A stretch of DNA of 64,000 nucleotides from GAS188 sp963794475 (GTDB lineage: Bacteria; Pseudomonadota; Alphaproteobacteria; Rhizobiales; Beijerinckiaceae). The translations under genes and the position numbers were made by a program. The stretch covers positions 310,001 through 374,000 of the forward strand of contig CAWCDW010000002.1 of the NCBI GenBank assembly GCA_963794475.1. Direction: 5' to 3'. The notes under the pieces were generated by a model, which made no database searches, was not told the DNA's origin, and saw only the letters and a list, made by a program, of their open reading frames with translations. Of the stretch, positions 50,970 to 62,122 are shown one piece after another; the stretch's first letter is position 1, and each line of letters starts with the position of its first letter.

Positions 50970-52376
50970 ATGGCCGTGCTTTCCCAATCGGCCGCGGCGC
51001 GCGCCCAAGCGAGCGTTCCCGACCGCTTCGTCGCCGCCTTGAAGGACGCGGGCCTCGCGACCCTCGTGACGCTCGGGCTTTGCGTTCCGCTCGTCACCTT
51101 GCGAACCGATTCGGAAGAGGGCGGCCAGCTCATCCTTATCCCGCGGCTCGGCCTCACCGCGATCATGTGCCTCGCGGTGTTCCTGGCGCGCCTCGGCTAC
51201 CTCACGCTTTGGGGCAAGGAGGCGCGCGCCGCGCGCCAGCCGACATCGCGCAAGGAGGCGATCAAAACCGTCGCCACGCCTCGGCACAGCTTGACGACGA
51301 TCGGCCTTCCCATCGCGCTCGGCTTCGCCATCGCCTACCCCCTCCTCGTCACACTCGCCAATGGCGGCCTCTCGGAGGCTCGCTACTGGATCGACCTCGG
51401 GATCTTGGTGCTCACCTATGTGATGCTGGGTTGGGGGCTCAACATCGTGGTCGGCCTCGCCGGTCTCCTCGACCTCGGCTATGTCGCCTTCTATGCGATC
51501 GGCGCCTATTCCTACGCCATCCTGGCGACCACCTTCCATATCTCCTTCTGGCTGTGCCTGCCGATCGCGGGCGTGCTCGCCGCCACCTGGGGCGTGCTGC
51601 TCGGTTTTCCGGTGCTGCGCTTGCGCGGCGATTACCTCGCCATCGTCACCTTGGCCTTCGGCGAGATCATCCGGCTCGTGCTCATCAACTGGGTGCCGGT
51701 GACCAATGGGGGCGCCGGCATCGCCTCGATCCCGCGCGCGAGCTTCTTCGGCCTGCCCTTCACCGATGACGACAACGGTTTCGCGGCCTTCTTCGGCCTT
51801 GAATTCTCGCCCATGCATCGGATCGTCTTCCTCTTCTATCTGATCCTGGCGCTCGCCACGCTGACGAGTCTCGTGACGACGCGCTTACGTCGCCTGCCGG
51901 TCGGGCGCGCCTGGGAGGCGTTGCGCGAAGACGAGATCGCCTGCCGGTCGCTCGGCATCAACACCACGACTACGAAGCTCACCGCCTTCGCAACGGGTGC
52001 CTTGTTCGGAGGACTTGCCGGCTCCTTCTTCGCCGTGCGTCAGGGCTTCGTCAGCCCCGAAAGCTTCAACTTCCTGGAAAGCGCCATCATCCTCGCGATC
52101 GTGGTGCTCGGCGGCATGGGCAGCCAGATCGGTGTCGTGGTCGCCGCCGTGGTGATGATCGCCGGCCCCGAGATGCTGCGCAACCTCGGCTTCCTCAAGG
52201 CGATCTTCGGCGAGAATTTCGACCCCAGCGAATACCGCCTCCTGATCTTCGGCCTCGCCATGGTGGTGATGATGATCTGGCGCCCGCGCGGCCTCGTCTC
52301 GACGCGCGAGCCGACGGTGTTCCTCAAACAGCGAAAAGCCATCTCCTCCGACCTCGTGAAGGAGGGCCACGGATGA
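50970..52376 (+). CDS. livM: Branched-chain amino acid ABC permease LivM
   Basis: A 468-residue permease, longer than many LivM because of an N-terminal region with two extra hydrophobic segments (about 25-75) before the conserved core. The core shows GWGLNIVVGLAGLLDLGYVA, FPVLRLRGDYLAIVTLAFGE and VVLGGMGSQIGVVVAAVVMI. It starts 5 bases after livH and its stop overlaps the livG start by 4 bases. Confidence 0.93.
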   Translation: MAVLSQSAAARAQASVPDRFVAALKDAGLATLVTLGLCVPLVTLRTDSEEGGQLILIPRLGLTAIMCLAVFLARLGYLTLWGKEARAARQPTSRKEAIKTVATPRHSLTTIGLPIALGFAIAYPLLVTLANGGLSEARYWIDLGILVLTYVMLGWGLNIVVGLAGLLDLGYVAFYAIGAYSYAILATTFHISFWLCLPIAGVLAATWGVLLGFPVLRLRGDYLAIVTLAFGEIIRLVLINWVPVTNGGAGIASIPRASFFGLPFTDDDNGFAAFFGLEFSPMHRIVFLFYLILALATLTSLVTTRLRRLPVGRAWEALREDEIACRSLGINTTTTKLTAFATGALFGGLAGSFFAVRQGFVSPESFNFLESAIILAIVVLGGMGSQIGVVVAAVVMIAGPEMLRNLGFLKAIFGENFDPSEYRLLIFGLAMVVMMIWRPRGLVSTREPTVFLKQRKAISSDLVKEGHG

Positions 52377-53277
52377 GAGGCGAGACGCTCCTGCGCGTCG
52401 AGCATTTGACGATGCGCTTCGGTGGCCTGGTGGCGGTGAACGATCTGTCCTTCACCGCCAAGGCCGGAGACATCACGGCGCTCATCGGCCCGAATGGCGC
52501 CGGCAAGACCACCGTCTTCAACTGCATCACCGGCTTCTATAAGCCGAGCGAAGGGCGCGTGGCGCTCGCGCATGGCGGCGAGGCCGCCTTCGCCGCCATC
52601 GAGGAAGCCACCGAGAAGGGGGCGCGCACGCTGAGCGTCGGCAATGGCGCCGTCCATCTCCTCGAGCGCATGCCGGACTACCTCGTGACGCAACATGCTC
52701 GTGTCGCGCGCACCTTCCAGAACATCCGCTTGTTCTCGGGCATGACCGTGCTCGAGAACCTGCTTGTCGCCCAGCACAACCCGCTCATGCTGGCGTCGGG
52801 ATATTCGCTGCTCGGCATTCTGGGCATCGCTTCCTACACGACGCGCCAGAAGGAGGCGGTCGACCTCGCGAAGGCCTGGCTCGAAAGGATCGGCCTCACC
52901 GATCGAGCCGATGATCCGGCGGGCGACCTGCCTTACGGCGCGCAGCGTCGCTTGGAGATCGCGCGCGCCATGTGCACGAAGCCGATTCTCCTTTGCCTCG
53001 ACGAGCCGGCGGCGGGCCTCAATCCGCGCGAGAGCCTCGAGCTCAACACGCTGCTGCGCGAGATCCGCGACCGCGACGACACCTCGCTCCTCTTGATCGA
53101 GCACGACATGTCCGTGGTCATGGAGATCTCGGACCATGTCGTCGTCCTCGACTACGGCGTGAAGATTGCCGACGGCTCGCCCGAGCAGGTGAAGAACGAT
53201 CCCAAGGTGATCGGCGCCTATCTCGGCGTCGAGGACCAGGAAGTGGCCGCGGTCGAGGCGGAAGTCGAGGGACGCGC

Positions 53278-53281
<4 letters not shown>
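52373..53281 (+). CDS. livG: Branched-chain amino acid ABC ATPase LivG
   Basis: A 302-residue ATPase: Walker A GPNGAGKTTVF, a signature region PYGAQRRLEIARAM (Liv type, in place of LSGGQ), Walker B LLCLDEP, and the switch His in LIEHDM. A GAVHLLERMPDY insert after the Walker A domain and a Glu-rich C-terminal tail make it about 45 residues longer than E. coli LivG. Overlaps livF by 4 bases. Confidence 0.94.
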
Positions 53282-54047
<766 letters not shown>

Positions 54048-54048
<1 letters not shown>

Positions 54049-54422
54049 TGCAAGGCATCCTCTACGACGACTCGTCCGTCTGGATCTTCGTTCTCGTCAC
54101 GCTCGTCATGGGCGGGGCGGCGGGCTTCTCGACCGGAAAGGCGATCGCCCAGACCTGGCGGCCGGGTTGGCATCTCGTCGTTTCGGCGCTGGCGCTCGGC
54201 GTCGCGGTGCGGTTCATTCACTTTGCGCTCTTCGACGCGAGCCTCGTTTCGCTCCAGTTTTATGTGATCGACACCTTGCTCGTGCTGCTTGCCGGATTCG
54301 TCGGTTTTCGCCTCACGCGCGTCAAGCAAATGACGGCGCGCTATCGCTGGCTGTACGAGGCGACGAGCGCCTTCACCTGGAGAGTCGCCGCCTCTCGCAC
54401 GGATGGAGCGCGCCCCACATGA
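54048..54422 (+). CDS. Small membrane protein co-encoded with liv transporter (DUF6867-like)
   Basis: A 124-residue protein with three hydrophobic helices at about residues 11-29, 43-63 and 70-90 (VWIFVLVTLVMGGAAGFSTG, HLVVSALALGVAVRFIHFAL). The start ATG 54048 shares a base with the livF stop, so it is translationally coupled. I recall proteins of this kind beside liv operons in Rhizobiales, but the DUF number is from memory. A link to the transporter is likely from position; function unknown. Confidence 0.7.
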
Positions 54423-54563
54423 TCCCCCGCTTCGCGCGATTTCTTTTGCGCGTTTTGGAGTGACAGCGCGCCTGAAACTCGCCATGATCGATTTCAGCGC
54501 GGCTGTACCGCCGTTGGGCTCGCGGTTCGAGCCTTCAAGCAACCCTCTAAAGGGAGAGACTAT

Positions 54564-55697
54564 ATGAAGAAGACGTTGTTGACGGGACTTGCGCTCGGGG
54601 CGGCGCTTGCCTTCTCCACGGGTGCGTTCGCCGCCGATCTCAAGATCGCGGTGGCGGGGCCAGTGACCGGTCCGAACGCGACCTTCGGCAAGCAGCTCAC
54701 GGAAGGCGCGCAGCAGGCGGTCGATGACATCAACAAGGCGGGCGGCATCCTCGGCCAGCACGTGGTTCTGGAGATCGGCGACGACGCCTCCGACCCCAAG
54801 CAGGGCGTGTCGCTCGCCAACAAATACGCCGGCGAAGGCGTCAAGCTCGTCGTCGGTCACTTCAATTCCGGCGTCACCATTCCGTCTTCCGAGGTCTACA
54901 AGGAATCCGGAATGCTGATGATCACGCCGTCGGCGACGAACCCGATGCTCACCGATCGCGAGGGTTATTGGAACGTGTTCCGCACTTGCGGCCGTGACGA
55001 CCAGCAAGGCGCCGTCGCGGGCGCCTGGATCCTCAGCCATTTCAAGGGCAAGAAGATCGCCATCGTCCACGACAAGACGCCTTATGGCAAAGGCCTCGCC
55101 GACGCCACCAAGGCCAATATGAACAAGGGCGGCGTCACGGAGGTCCTCTACGAGGGCATCAACACCGGCGAGAAGGACTACTCGGCTCTCGTGTCGAAGC
55201 TCAAGGCCGCCAATGTCGATCTCGTCTACTTCGGCGGGCTGCATACCGAGGCCGGCCTCATCATCCGCCAGATGCGCGATCAGGGCCTCAATGCCCCGAT
55301 GATGTCCGGCGATGGCATCACCGACAAGGAGTTCGCCCAGATCGGTGGCCCGGGAACCGAAGGCACGCTGATGACCTTCGCGCCCGATCCGCGCAAGCAT
55401 CCGGAGGCCGCCAAGGTCGTTGCCGAGTTCAAGGCGAAGAATTACGATCCGGAGGCCTACACGCTCTACTCCTACGCGGCCGTGCAGATCATGGCCGAGG
55501 CGGCAAAACAGGTCGGCAAGCTCGACACCAAGAAGATGGCGGAGGCGATGCACTCCGGTAAGCCGTTCAAGACCGTCATCGGCGACATCGCCTATGACAA
55601 GAAGGGCGACATCACCCGTCCGGATTATGTGATGTATGTCTGGAAGAAGAACAGCGCCGGCGCGATCGACTATACCAACAACGAAATCGCAAACTGA
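54564..55697 (+). CDS. livK: Branched-chain amino acid ABC substrate-binding protein LivK/J
   Basis: A 377-residue periplasmic binding protein with a signal peptide (MKKTLLTGLALGAALAFSTG, cut after AFAA) and a strong ribosome site AAGGGAGAG. DLKIAVAGPVTGPNATFGKQ, GVTIPSSEVYKESGMLMITP, IAIVHDKTPYGKGLAD and VDLVYFGGLHTEAGLI are Leu/Ile/Val-binding protein motifs. Its own 141-base leader separates it from the transporter genes, allowing higher expression than the membrane part. Confidence 0.95.
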   Translation: MKKTLLTGLALGAALAFSTGAFAADLKIAVAGPVTGPNATFGKQLTEGAQQAVDDINKAGGILGQHVVLEIGDDASDPKQGVSLANKYAGEGVKLVVGHFNSGVTIPSSEVYKESGMLMITPSATNPMLTDREGYWNVFRTCGRDDQQGAVAGAWILSHFKGKKIAIVHDKTPYGKGLADATKANMNKGGVTEVLYEGINTGEKDYSALVSKLKAANVDLVYFGGLHTEAGLIIRQMRDQGLNAPMMSGDGITDKEFAQIGGPGTEGTLMTFAPDPRKHPEAAKVVAEFKAKNYDPEAYTLYSYAAVQIMAEAAKQVGKLDTKKMAEAMHSGKPFKTVIGDIAYDKKGDITRPDYVMYVWKKNSAGAIDYTNNEIAN

Positions 55698-55773
55698 TCA
55701 TCGCGCTTACTCGTCGACGACTGTCCGGACCTCGTTCTGACAGTTGAAATCGAGAGGAGACGGACTATCTGAA

Positions 55774-55801
55774 GCCCGCCACCTTCCGTGGCGGGCTTTT
55801 T
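55774..55801 (+). terminator. Strong intrinsic terminator after livK
   Basis: GCCCGCCAC (55774-55782), loop CTTCC, GTGGCGGGC (55788-55796) and five T (55797-55801). A perfect 9-bp stem with T run; the clearest terminator in the window. Confidence 0.92.
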
Positions 55802-55815
55802 CATCGGCGGGTCCC

Positions 55816-56316
55816 ATGCAAACGAGCATCCCTCAATACGAGAGCGAGCTTGCCGGCGCACCGGGCGCGGGCTGGAACGGCGCATTGGCGGGACGCGCGT
55901 TCGCGCCGGGCTCCTTGTTCTTGCGCATGCTTGGCTATGTCGCCGATCTCTTCGTGGTCGGCACGCTCGCCCTCGTGCTCACCTTTGCGTTGTTCGTGCT
56001 CGGTTTTTTGAGCTTTGGTGCGAGCTGGCTCCTGATCGCTCCCGTGTGCGCGGCCGTTCCGGCCATCTACTCCGGCCTGACCTTGTCATCGCCCGCGCAG
56101 GCGACGCTCGGCATGCGGCTCTTCGGCTTGCGCCTGCGCACGATCGAGGGCGACCGTATCGACTTCCTCACGGGAGCGGGGCATGCGCTCCTCTTCTACA
56201 TCTTCGTGACGACGATGACGCCGCTCATCCTCCTCATCGGGCTTTTCCGATACGATCGTGCCTTGCTGCATGATCTCGTCTTGCGGGTTCGCCTCGTGTC
56301 ACGCCGGTACGACTGA
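55816..56316 (+). CDS. RDD-family membrane protein
   Basis: A 166-residue protein starting at ATG 55816. FLRMLGYVADLFVVGTLALV has the Arg and Asp of the RDD motif, and PAQATLGMRLFGLRL and LLHDLVLRVRLVSR follow. Three helices are visible (about 38-63, 66-84, 118-140). RDD proteins include Na+/H+ antiporters and many uncharacterised proteins. Single gene between a terminator and bpt. Confidence 0.85.
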   Translation: MQTSIPQYESELAGAPGAGWNGALAGRAFAPGSLFLRMLGYVADLFVVGTLALVLTFALFVLGFLSFGASWLLIAPVCAAVPAIYSGLTLSSPAQATLGMRLFGLRLRTIEGDRIDFLTGAGHALLFYIFVTTMTPLILLIGLFRYDRALLHDLVLRVRLVSRRYD

Positions 56317-56486
56317 CGAAGGCGGGGCATTCCCAGAAAGGATTAGCGGTCGCGCTCTTGAGCGGCGCGCGCCATTCGCTATCCTTTCGCGGCTCGCCCC
56401 CGGTGCTTCGGCGCCGACAAATGGTGCCGCCGCCGAGGGTATGAGCGCTGACGCGAGTTGAGGACCAGATTGGCGGAACTGATGTC

Positions 56487-57233
56487 TTGACGCACCACCC
56501 CCGCGACACGCCCCAATTCTACCTGACAGCCCCCTCGGCCTGCCCCTATTTGCCGGGCCGCATGGAGCGCAAGGTGTTCACCCATATCGTGGGCGAACGC
56601 GCCGCAAGCCTCAACGATATCCTCACGCAAGGCGGCTTTCGCCGCTCCCAGACCATCGCCTACCGGCCCGCCTGCGAATCCTGCCAAGCCTGCGTCTCGG
56701 TGCGCGTCGTCGTCTCTGAGTTTTCAGCGTCACGGACCTACCGCCGGATCGCCGCCCGCAATGAAGACATCGTAGGCGCGATTTTGCCGGCCATCCCCTC
56801 CTCCGAGCAATACGCGCTGTTTCGCGGCTATATCGATGCGCGCCATGGCGAGGGCGGCATGGCCGACATGAGCGCCTTCGATTACGCCACCATGGTGCGC
56901 GAAAGCCACGTGCAAACGCGCATCATCGAATATCGAGAACGTGGCCCCGACACGCCGATCACGGGGCGCGGACAGGGCTCGCTTCTCGCCGTGGCGCTGA
57001 CCGACATCCTCGCCGACGGGCTCTCGATGGTCTATTCCTTCTTCGACCCTGAAAACGAGCGGCGCAGCCTCGGCACCTTCCTGATCCTCGACCATATCGA
57101 GAAGGCGCGCGCGCTCGGCCTGCCGTTCGTCTATCTCGGATATTGGGTGTCGGGTTCGCGCAAGATGGATTACAAGAGCCGCTTCACCCCGCAGGAGCGC
57201 TTAACGCCAGAGGGGTGGGCGCGCGCTTATTGA
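56487..57233 (+). CDS. bpt: Aspartate/glutamate leucyltransferase Bpt (N-end rule)
   Basis: A 248-residue aminoacyl-tRNA protein transferase: DTPQFYLTAPSACPYLPGR, RPACESCQACVSVRV (the conserved Cys pair), SFFDPENERRSLGTFLILDH and VYLGYWVSGSRKMDYK. Bpt joins Leu to proteins with N-terminal Asp or Glu, marking them for ClpAP-type degradation. The conserved protein begins at TTG 56487; no ATG or GTG in frame fits, so a TTG start is likely. Confidence 0.92.
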   Translation: MTHHPRDTPQFYLTAPSACPYLPGRMERKVFTHIVGERAASLNDILTQGGFRRSQTIAYRPACESCQACVSVRVVVSEFSASRTYRRIAARNEDIVGAILPAIPSSEQYALFRGYIDARHGEGGMADMSAFDYATMVRESHVQTRIIEYRERGPDTPITGRGQGSLLAVALTDILADGLSMVYSFFDPENERRSLGTFLILDHIEKARALGLPFVYLGYWVSGSRKMDYKSRFTPQERLTPEGWARAY

Positions 57234-57434
57234 TTTCGGCAAGCCTCGCTTCCCGGCCGCCAGCAAGCCGGTCCAAGCCCGTCACCTCCCCCCGGCTCCA
57301 CGCCTGGGCGAAATTTTCTCCGATTCTCCCGTCGCGGTCACGCTCGCAGGATCTGGGCTCGCGGACCGGTTGCCCCTCGTTCGCTTCGCCGATATAGCCG
57401 CGCAACCCATTTTCGAACAGCGTAGGAAGATAGA

Positions 57435-57857
57435 ATGGCCACCGAACGAACCTTCTCGATCGTCAAACCCGACGCGACGCGGCGCAATCTCACAGGCGCC
57501 ATCAATGCCGTGATCGAGAAGGCAGGGCTTCGCATCGTCGCTCAAAAACGCGTCCTGATGACGGAGGCGCAGGCCAAGGTCTTCTATGCCGTGCACAAGG
57601 ACCGGCCGTTCTACGGCGAGCTCGTCGAAATGATGAGCTCAGCTCCGGTGGTGGTCCAGGTCCTCGAAGGCGAGAGCGCGATCGCGAAATACCGGGAGGT
57701 GATGGGGGCGACCAATCCGGCCAATGCCGCCGAAGGCACGATCCGCAAGAGCTTTGCGCTCTCGATGGGAGAGAACTCGGTGCATGGCTCGGACAGTCCG
57801 GAAAATGCCGCGATCGAGATTGCTCAATTCTTCAGCGGAAACGAAATCGTGGGTTGA
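57435..57857 (+). CDS. ndk: Nucleoside diphosphate kinase
   Basis: A 140-residue Ndk: RTFSIVKPDATRRN at the N-terminus, RPFYGELVEMMSSAPVVV, REVMGATNP, and the catalytic His in NSVHGSDSPENA. It equilibrates nucleoside di- and triphosphates. Start ATG 57435 behind TAGGAAG. The 200 bases upstream hold nothing recognised. Confidence 0.96.
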   Translation: MATERTFSIVKPDATRRNLTGAINAVIEKAGLRIVAQKRVLMTEAQAKVFYAVHKDRPFYGELVEMMSSAPVVVQVLEGESAIAKYREVMGATNPANAAEGTIRKSFALSMGENSVHGSDSPENAAIEIAQFFSGNEIVG

Positions 57858-57955
57858 CCGGATTCTGCTTGATTGGTCACGCGCCCGCCCCAGTTTATCG
57901 GATAGATTGCTTCAATCGACATTCAGGGGATGCCTCAAATTGGAGGTTTGCCAAG

Positions 57956-58546
57956 ATGAACAGGGCCGTGATGTCCGCCGCCGCCTTCGGTTTGGTCGGA
58001 GCGATCGCCTACGCCTTCGCGCAGACGCAAGCGCCTAACCTTCCCGATGCCGGCCCGACCTCGGGCATTTCCATGGGCGATCTGTCGAGCACGGCGGGAA
58101 TGCGTTCCTCGGCAGAGGATCGCGCCGTCCTGCTCGATGCGCGCATCGGCGCGATCAAGGCCGCCCTCAAGCTCTCTCCGGAACAGGAAAAGCTCTGGGG
58201 GCCCGTTGAGGCTGCGATTCGCAAGAACGCCGCCCTACGCGACCAGACCACGCAGGAAATGCACGACCGGATGGCGCAAAGCCGTGAAGCCATGCGTCCT
58301 GACCCGATCGCCAGGCTGCGCCACCAGGCTGATCGCATGACGGCCCACGCCGGCCGCATGCGCGAATTCGCCGATGCCGCCGCTCCACTTTATGCCTCGC
58401 TTTCGGATGATCAGAAAAGGCGCGCCTTCCTTCTCCTCAACCGCAGCCACGATGACCTTCTGGGGCTCGGCGAGGGAGGCAGGGGCCAAGGTTTTGGACG
58501 GCACGGCTCGGGATCCGGTATGGGTATGCTGGAGTGGCGCGGCTGA
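57956..58546 (+). CDS. Spy/CpxP-like periplasmic LTXXQ-type protein
   Basis: A 196-residue exported protein, ATG 57956 behind GGAGG, with signal peptide (AAFGLVGAIAYAFAQ). The mature part is helical with ALKLSPEQEKLWGPVEAAIR and ASLSDDQKRRAFLLL, the two LTxxQ-like motifs of the Spy/CpxP family. A Gly-rich, Met-containing tail (GLGEGGRGQGFGRHGSG) ends the protein. Related proteins act as periplasmic chaperones or metal sensors. Confidence 0.8.
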   Translation: MNRAVMSAAAFGLVGAIAYAFAQTQAPNLPDAGPTSGISMGDLSSTAGMRSSAEDRAVLLDARIGAIKAALKLSPEQEKLWGPVEAAIRKNAALRDQTTQEMHDRMAQSREAMRPDPIARLRHQADRMTAHAGRMREFADAAAPLYASLSDDQKRRAFLLLNRSHDDLLGLGEGGRGQGFGRHGSGSGMGMLEWRG

Positions 58547-58662
58547 CCTTCTGCCGAATGGCAGGCTGGGAAGCGGCGTTTTCAAGCGCGGAGGCGCTCA
58601 CCGGGACGTGGCGTCGGGTCGACCCCTCCCCTTAAAGCCCTGTCCGTGCTAGGTAACGGGCC

Positions 58663-60757
58663 ATGAACGCGCACGCCAAGATCGAGATCAAGCACTCCAC
58701 CTGCCCGCATGATTGCCCTTCGGCATGCGCGCTCGATGTCGAGGTGATCGAAGGCTCGAGAATCGGGCGCGTGCATGGCTCGAAGCTCCAGAGCTATACG
58801 GCGGGCGTCGTTTGCGCCAAGGTCGCTCGTTACGCCGAGCGCATCCACCATCCCGACCGGCTTCATTTCCCTCTGCGACGCAGCGGACCGAAGGGCTCGG
58901 GCTCCTTTTCGCGCATCACCTGGGATGAAGCGCTCGACGAGATCGCGGCGCGTTTTGACGCCGCCGAGCGCGAGTTCGGGGCGGAATCGGTCTGGCCCTA
59001 TTACTATGCGGGAACGATGGGGCTCGTGATGCGCGACGGCATCAACCGTCTCGCCCATGTGAAGAAATATTCGCGCTTCTACGGCACCATCTGCTCCACC
59101 ATCGCCTGGGCCGGCTTCGCCGCGGGCACGGGAAAAGTCGCCGGCGTCGATCCGCGCGAGATGGCGAAATCCGACCTGGTGGTGATCTGGGGCACGAACC
59201 CCGTCTCGACGCAGGTCAATGTGATGACGCATGCGTCCAAGGCCCGCAAGGAGCGCGGCGCAAGGATCGCGGTCGTCGATGTCTACGACAACGCGACGAT
59301 GAAGCAAGCCGACATCAAGATCATCCTGCGGCCGGGCACGGATGGCGCCTTCGCTTGCGGCGTGATGCACGTGCTCTTTCGCGACGGCTATGCCGATCGT
59401 CAATATCTCGAGCGCTACACGGATCGCCCGGCGGAGCTCGAGGCGCATCTTGGCGTCGCGAACGCCGCAATGGGCATCTTCGATCTGCGGCGTGCCGGTT
59501 GCCGAGATCGAGGCGTTCGCCCGTGCGGTGGGCGAGACGAAGCGCAGCTTCTTCCGCCTGGGCTACGGCTTCACGAGAAGCCGCAATGGCGCGGCCCAAA
59601 TGCATGCGGCGCTCTGCATCCCCGCGGTCACCGGCGCCTGGCAATATGAAGGGGGTGGCGCCTTCTTCAACAATGGGGCCATCTGGGGCTTCAAGAAAAC
59701 GTTGATCGAGGGGCTTGATGTCCTCGACTCGAGGACGCGGCGCCTCGACCAGTCGAAGACGGCGCGCATTCTCACCGGCGATCCCGCGGCGCTGAAGGGC
59801 GGCCCCCCGGTGAAGGCCATGCTCATCCAGAATACGAATCCGGCCACCGTCTGCCCGGACCAGACGCTCGTTCGGCAGGGTTTCGCGCGCGAGGACCTTT
59901 TTGTCGCGGTGCATGAGCAGTTCATGACCGAAACCGCGCAAATGGCCGATATCGTGCTCCCCGCCACCATGTTCATGGAGCATGACGACCTTTATTACGG
60001 CGGCGGCCATCAATACATCTCGGTCGGGGCGAAGCTGATCGAACCGCCGGGCGAATGCCGCTCCAACCACGAGGTGCTGCAAGGGCTGGCGAAACGGCTC
60101 GGCGCTTCCCACCGTGCCTTCGAGATGTCGGCGCGCGAGATCATCGATGAAACCTTGAAGATCAGCGGCCATGGCGACATCGCGGCACTGGAAGCGGATC
60201 TCTGGCGCGACATTCAGCCAGATTTCCGCGCCGCGCATTATCTCGACGGCTTCGCGCATAAGGACGGCAAGTTCCACTTCAAGGCCGATTGGGCGAAGGT
60301 CGCGGTCTCGAGCGACGGGCTGATGGGCGCGTGGCAGGAGATGCCTTCGCTGCCGGACCATTGGGCCATCATCGAGGAGGCGGATGAGGAGCATCCGTTC
60401 CGCCTGGCGACGAGCCCCTCGCGAAGCTTCCTCAACACGAGCTTCAACGAGACGCCGTCCTCGAAAGCGCGCGAGGGCAAGCCGAGCGTGATGATCCATC
60501 CCGAGGATGCGGCAAGGCTCATGATCCGCGACGGCGACTCGGTCGTGCTCGGCAACCGGCGCGGCGAGACCTTTCTCACGGCCAAATTGTTCGAGGGCCT
60601 TCGGCGCGGCGTGCTGATCGCCGAGAGCATCCACCCCAATCACGCGCATATAGGCGGGCGCGGCATCAATATGCTGACCGGCGCCGATCCGGTCGCGCCT
60701 CACGGCGGGGCCGCCTTCCACGACAATAAGGTGTGGGTGAAGAAGGCCTCGGTGTAA
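58663..60757 (+). pseudogene. Molybdopterin oxidoreductase (DMSO reductase family), frameshifted
   Basis: Two frames together encode a protein of about 697 residues. The first (58663 to about 59460) has the 4Fe-4S motif CPHDCPSAC with a further Cys in GVVCAKV, then ITWDEALDEIAARF and VVIWGTNPVSTQVNV. The second (about 59460-60757) continues with CGVPVAEIEAFARAVGETKR, LIQNTNPATVCPDQ, DIVLPATMFMEHDD and ends in NKVWVKKASV. The switch occurs near 59450-59465; total length is 3n+1, so one extra base explains it. The intact protein would be a BisC-like, cytoplasmic molybdoenzyme without Tat signal. As it stands, no full-length product is made. Confidence 0.8.
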
Positions 60758-60760
60758 CGG

Positions 60761-61624
60761 CTAATCCACGCAGCTGAGGAGGAGGTCGCGCAGTCGCCGA
60801 TCAGGCGTGAGCGGCACCTTGCCCCTCGCGCCATCGAGGCAACCGCCAAGCTCGGAATTCGCGGCCCATTCTTCCTCGATCCGGCCTTCGCGCACGATCT
60901 TCGCGAAACGGTGGCTTTGCCAACCATGCCATGACGGCAGACCGGCGGCGGCGAGCCTCGCCGATTGCTCGGTCTTCTCGAGGAAGATCTCCTTCGCCCG
61001 GAGCGGCAGGTGGAAACAGGCGAAGGTATCTCTGCGAGATCGCTTCGGCCCTAGGCCCTTGGCGGTGTGATTTCCCGAACCGATTCGCACAGCTTCGTTC
61101 GCCCGCAGGATGTTTTTTCGCTGATACGGGGCCTCCACATAGGCGTATTCGCCAGCTTCGACGCTGAACCGGGCGCGCCGAAAATCACCGAGCTTCTCGG
61201 CGTTGCGATGGACCGCGGTCAGGACGGCACGCGGGTTTCGCCGTGCTTGCCGACGGTTTTGGATGAAGTTGATGACCGGCACGGAGATGAAATCGGCGCT
61301 CGAGGCGCGAAGCCCCGCCGCAAGACCGCCGGGCGCAAACCAGAACTCATCCGCATCAAATGGCAGAAGCCAGCTAGCGCCGTTCTTGGTCGCCGCGCGC
61401 GCAAGATCGGTCACGAGCTCTGCTTGATGGAAGCCGACATCACCGGTGCGAGTCCAGCTGATGCGTCGATCCCTGCGGGCGAGCCTCTCGAGGACGCGAG
61501 CCGTCCCATCGGTCGAGCCGTTGTCGGCGATCAGGAATTGCTCGACCCCTTGCCGGAGATGGTGGCGCAAGGTGGTCTCGACGAGGTCCTCCTCATTGCG
61601 GACGAGTGAAATTCCGACCAGCAT
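60761..61624 (-). CDS. Glycosyltransferase family 2-like protein
   Basis: A 287-residue GT-A fold glycosyltransferase: LVGISLVRNEEDLVETTLRH, QFLIADNGSTDGTARVL, and WLLPFDADEFW with the DxD motif. No membrane helices. The later half (HNRNAEKLGDF-like region, FHLPLRAKEIFL) resembles the group acting on cell-surface polysaccharides or glycolipids. Convergent with the preceding oxidoreductase, with a 3-base gap. Confidence 0.85.
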   Translation of the reverse strand: MLVGISLVRNEEDLVETTLRHHLRQGVEQFLIADNGSTDGTARVLERLARRDRRISWTRTGDVGFHQAELVTDLARAATKNGASWLLPFDADEFWFAPGGLAAGLRASSADFISVPVINFIQNRRQARRNPRAVLTAVHRNAEKLGDFRRARFSVEAGEYAYVEAPYQRKNILRANEAVRIGSGNHTAKGLGPKRSRRDTFACFHLPLRAKEIFLEKTEQSARLAAAGLPSWHGWQSHRFAKIVREGRIEEEWAANSELGGCLDGARGKVPLTPDRRLRDLLLSCVD

Positions 61625-61741
61625 TATGGGTAGCCACCTTCACTTCCGCGATCGCATTCCGCAAATCGTTATCGCGCCACGGTTGAAGTCGCAACGCGAT
61701 CAGGTAAGGAATGGCGCCCTCGTTGCAAGAAGGAGCTCGCT

Positions 61742-62110
61742 GTGCGTCGTCTTTGCGTCACCTTGATCGCCACCGGTCTTTGCGCGCTTGCCATTTCCCC
61801 GCTCGCCGCGCTCGCGGGCGCTTCCTCGCGGAATCTGCCTCCGCCGGACCCGACCGCCAAGAACCTCACGCCCTATATGATCTCGCTTCGCGCCTTCGAC
61901 GCGTGCCTCATCGTGCAGTCGCGCCTGCAAGGGACGACACGCGAAGCGGTGCACACGCCTTGCTCCTGCTACGCCAAGCTCACCGTCAAGAACATGTCGA
62001 AGGACGAGCTCGATGCGTTCCGCGAGACGGGCTATTTCAACGATTCGGCACGCCAAAAGGCGCTGGAGGCGCTCGATAGCTGCAAGCTTCCGCGCCCGCC
62101 GCTGGGCTAG
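61742..62110 (+). CDS. Secreted Cys-containing hypothetical protein
   Basis: A 122-residue exported protein: signal peptide (LCVTLIATGLCALAISPLAA), cut near ALAGA. The mature part has four Cys (FDACLI, TPCSCYA, DSCKLP), likely two disulfides, and ELDAFRETGYFNDSARQKAL. I do not recognise a named family. It precedes purM by 12 bases in the same direction, so it may be co-transcribed. Confidence 0.75.
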   Translation: MRRLCVTLIATGLCALAISPLAALAGASSRNLPPPDPTAKNLTPYMISLRAFDACLIVQSRLQGTTREAVHTPCSCYAKLTVKNMSKDELDAFRETGYFNDSARQKALEALDSCKLPRPPLG

Positions 62111-62122
62111 CGGCGCGCCCTC

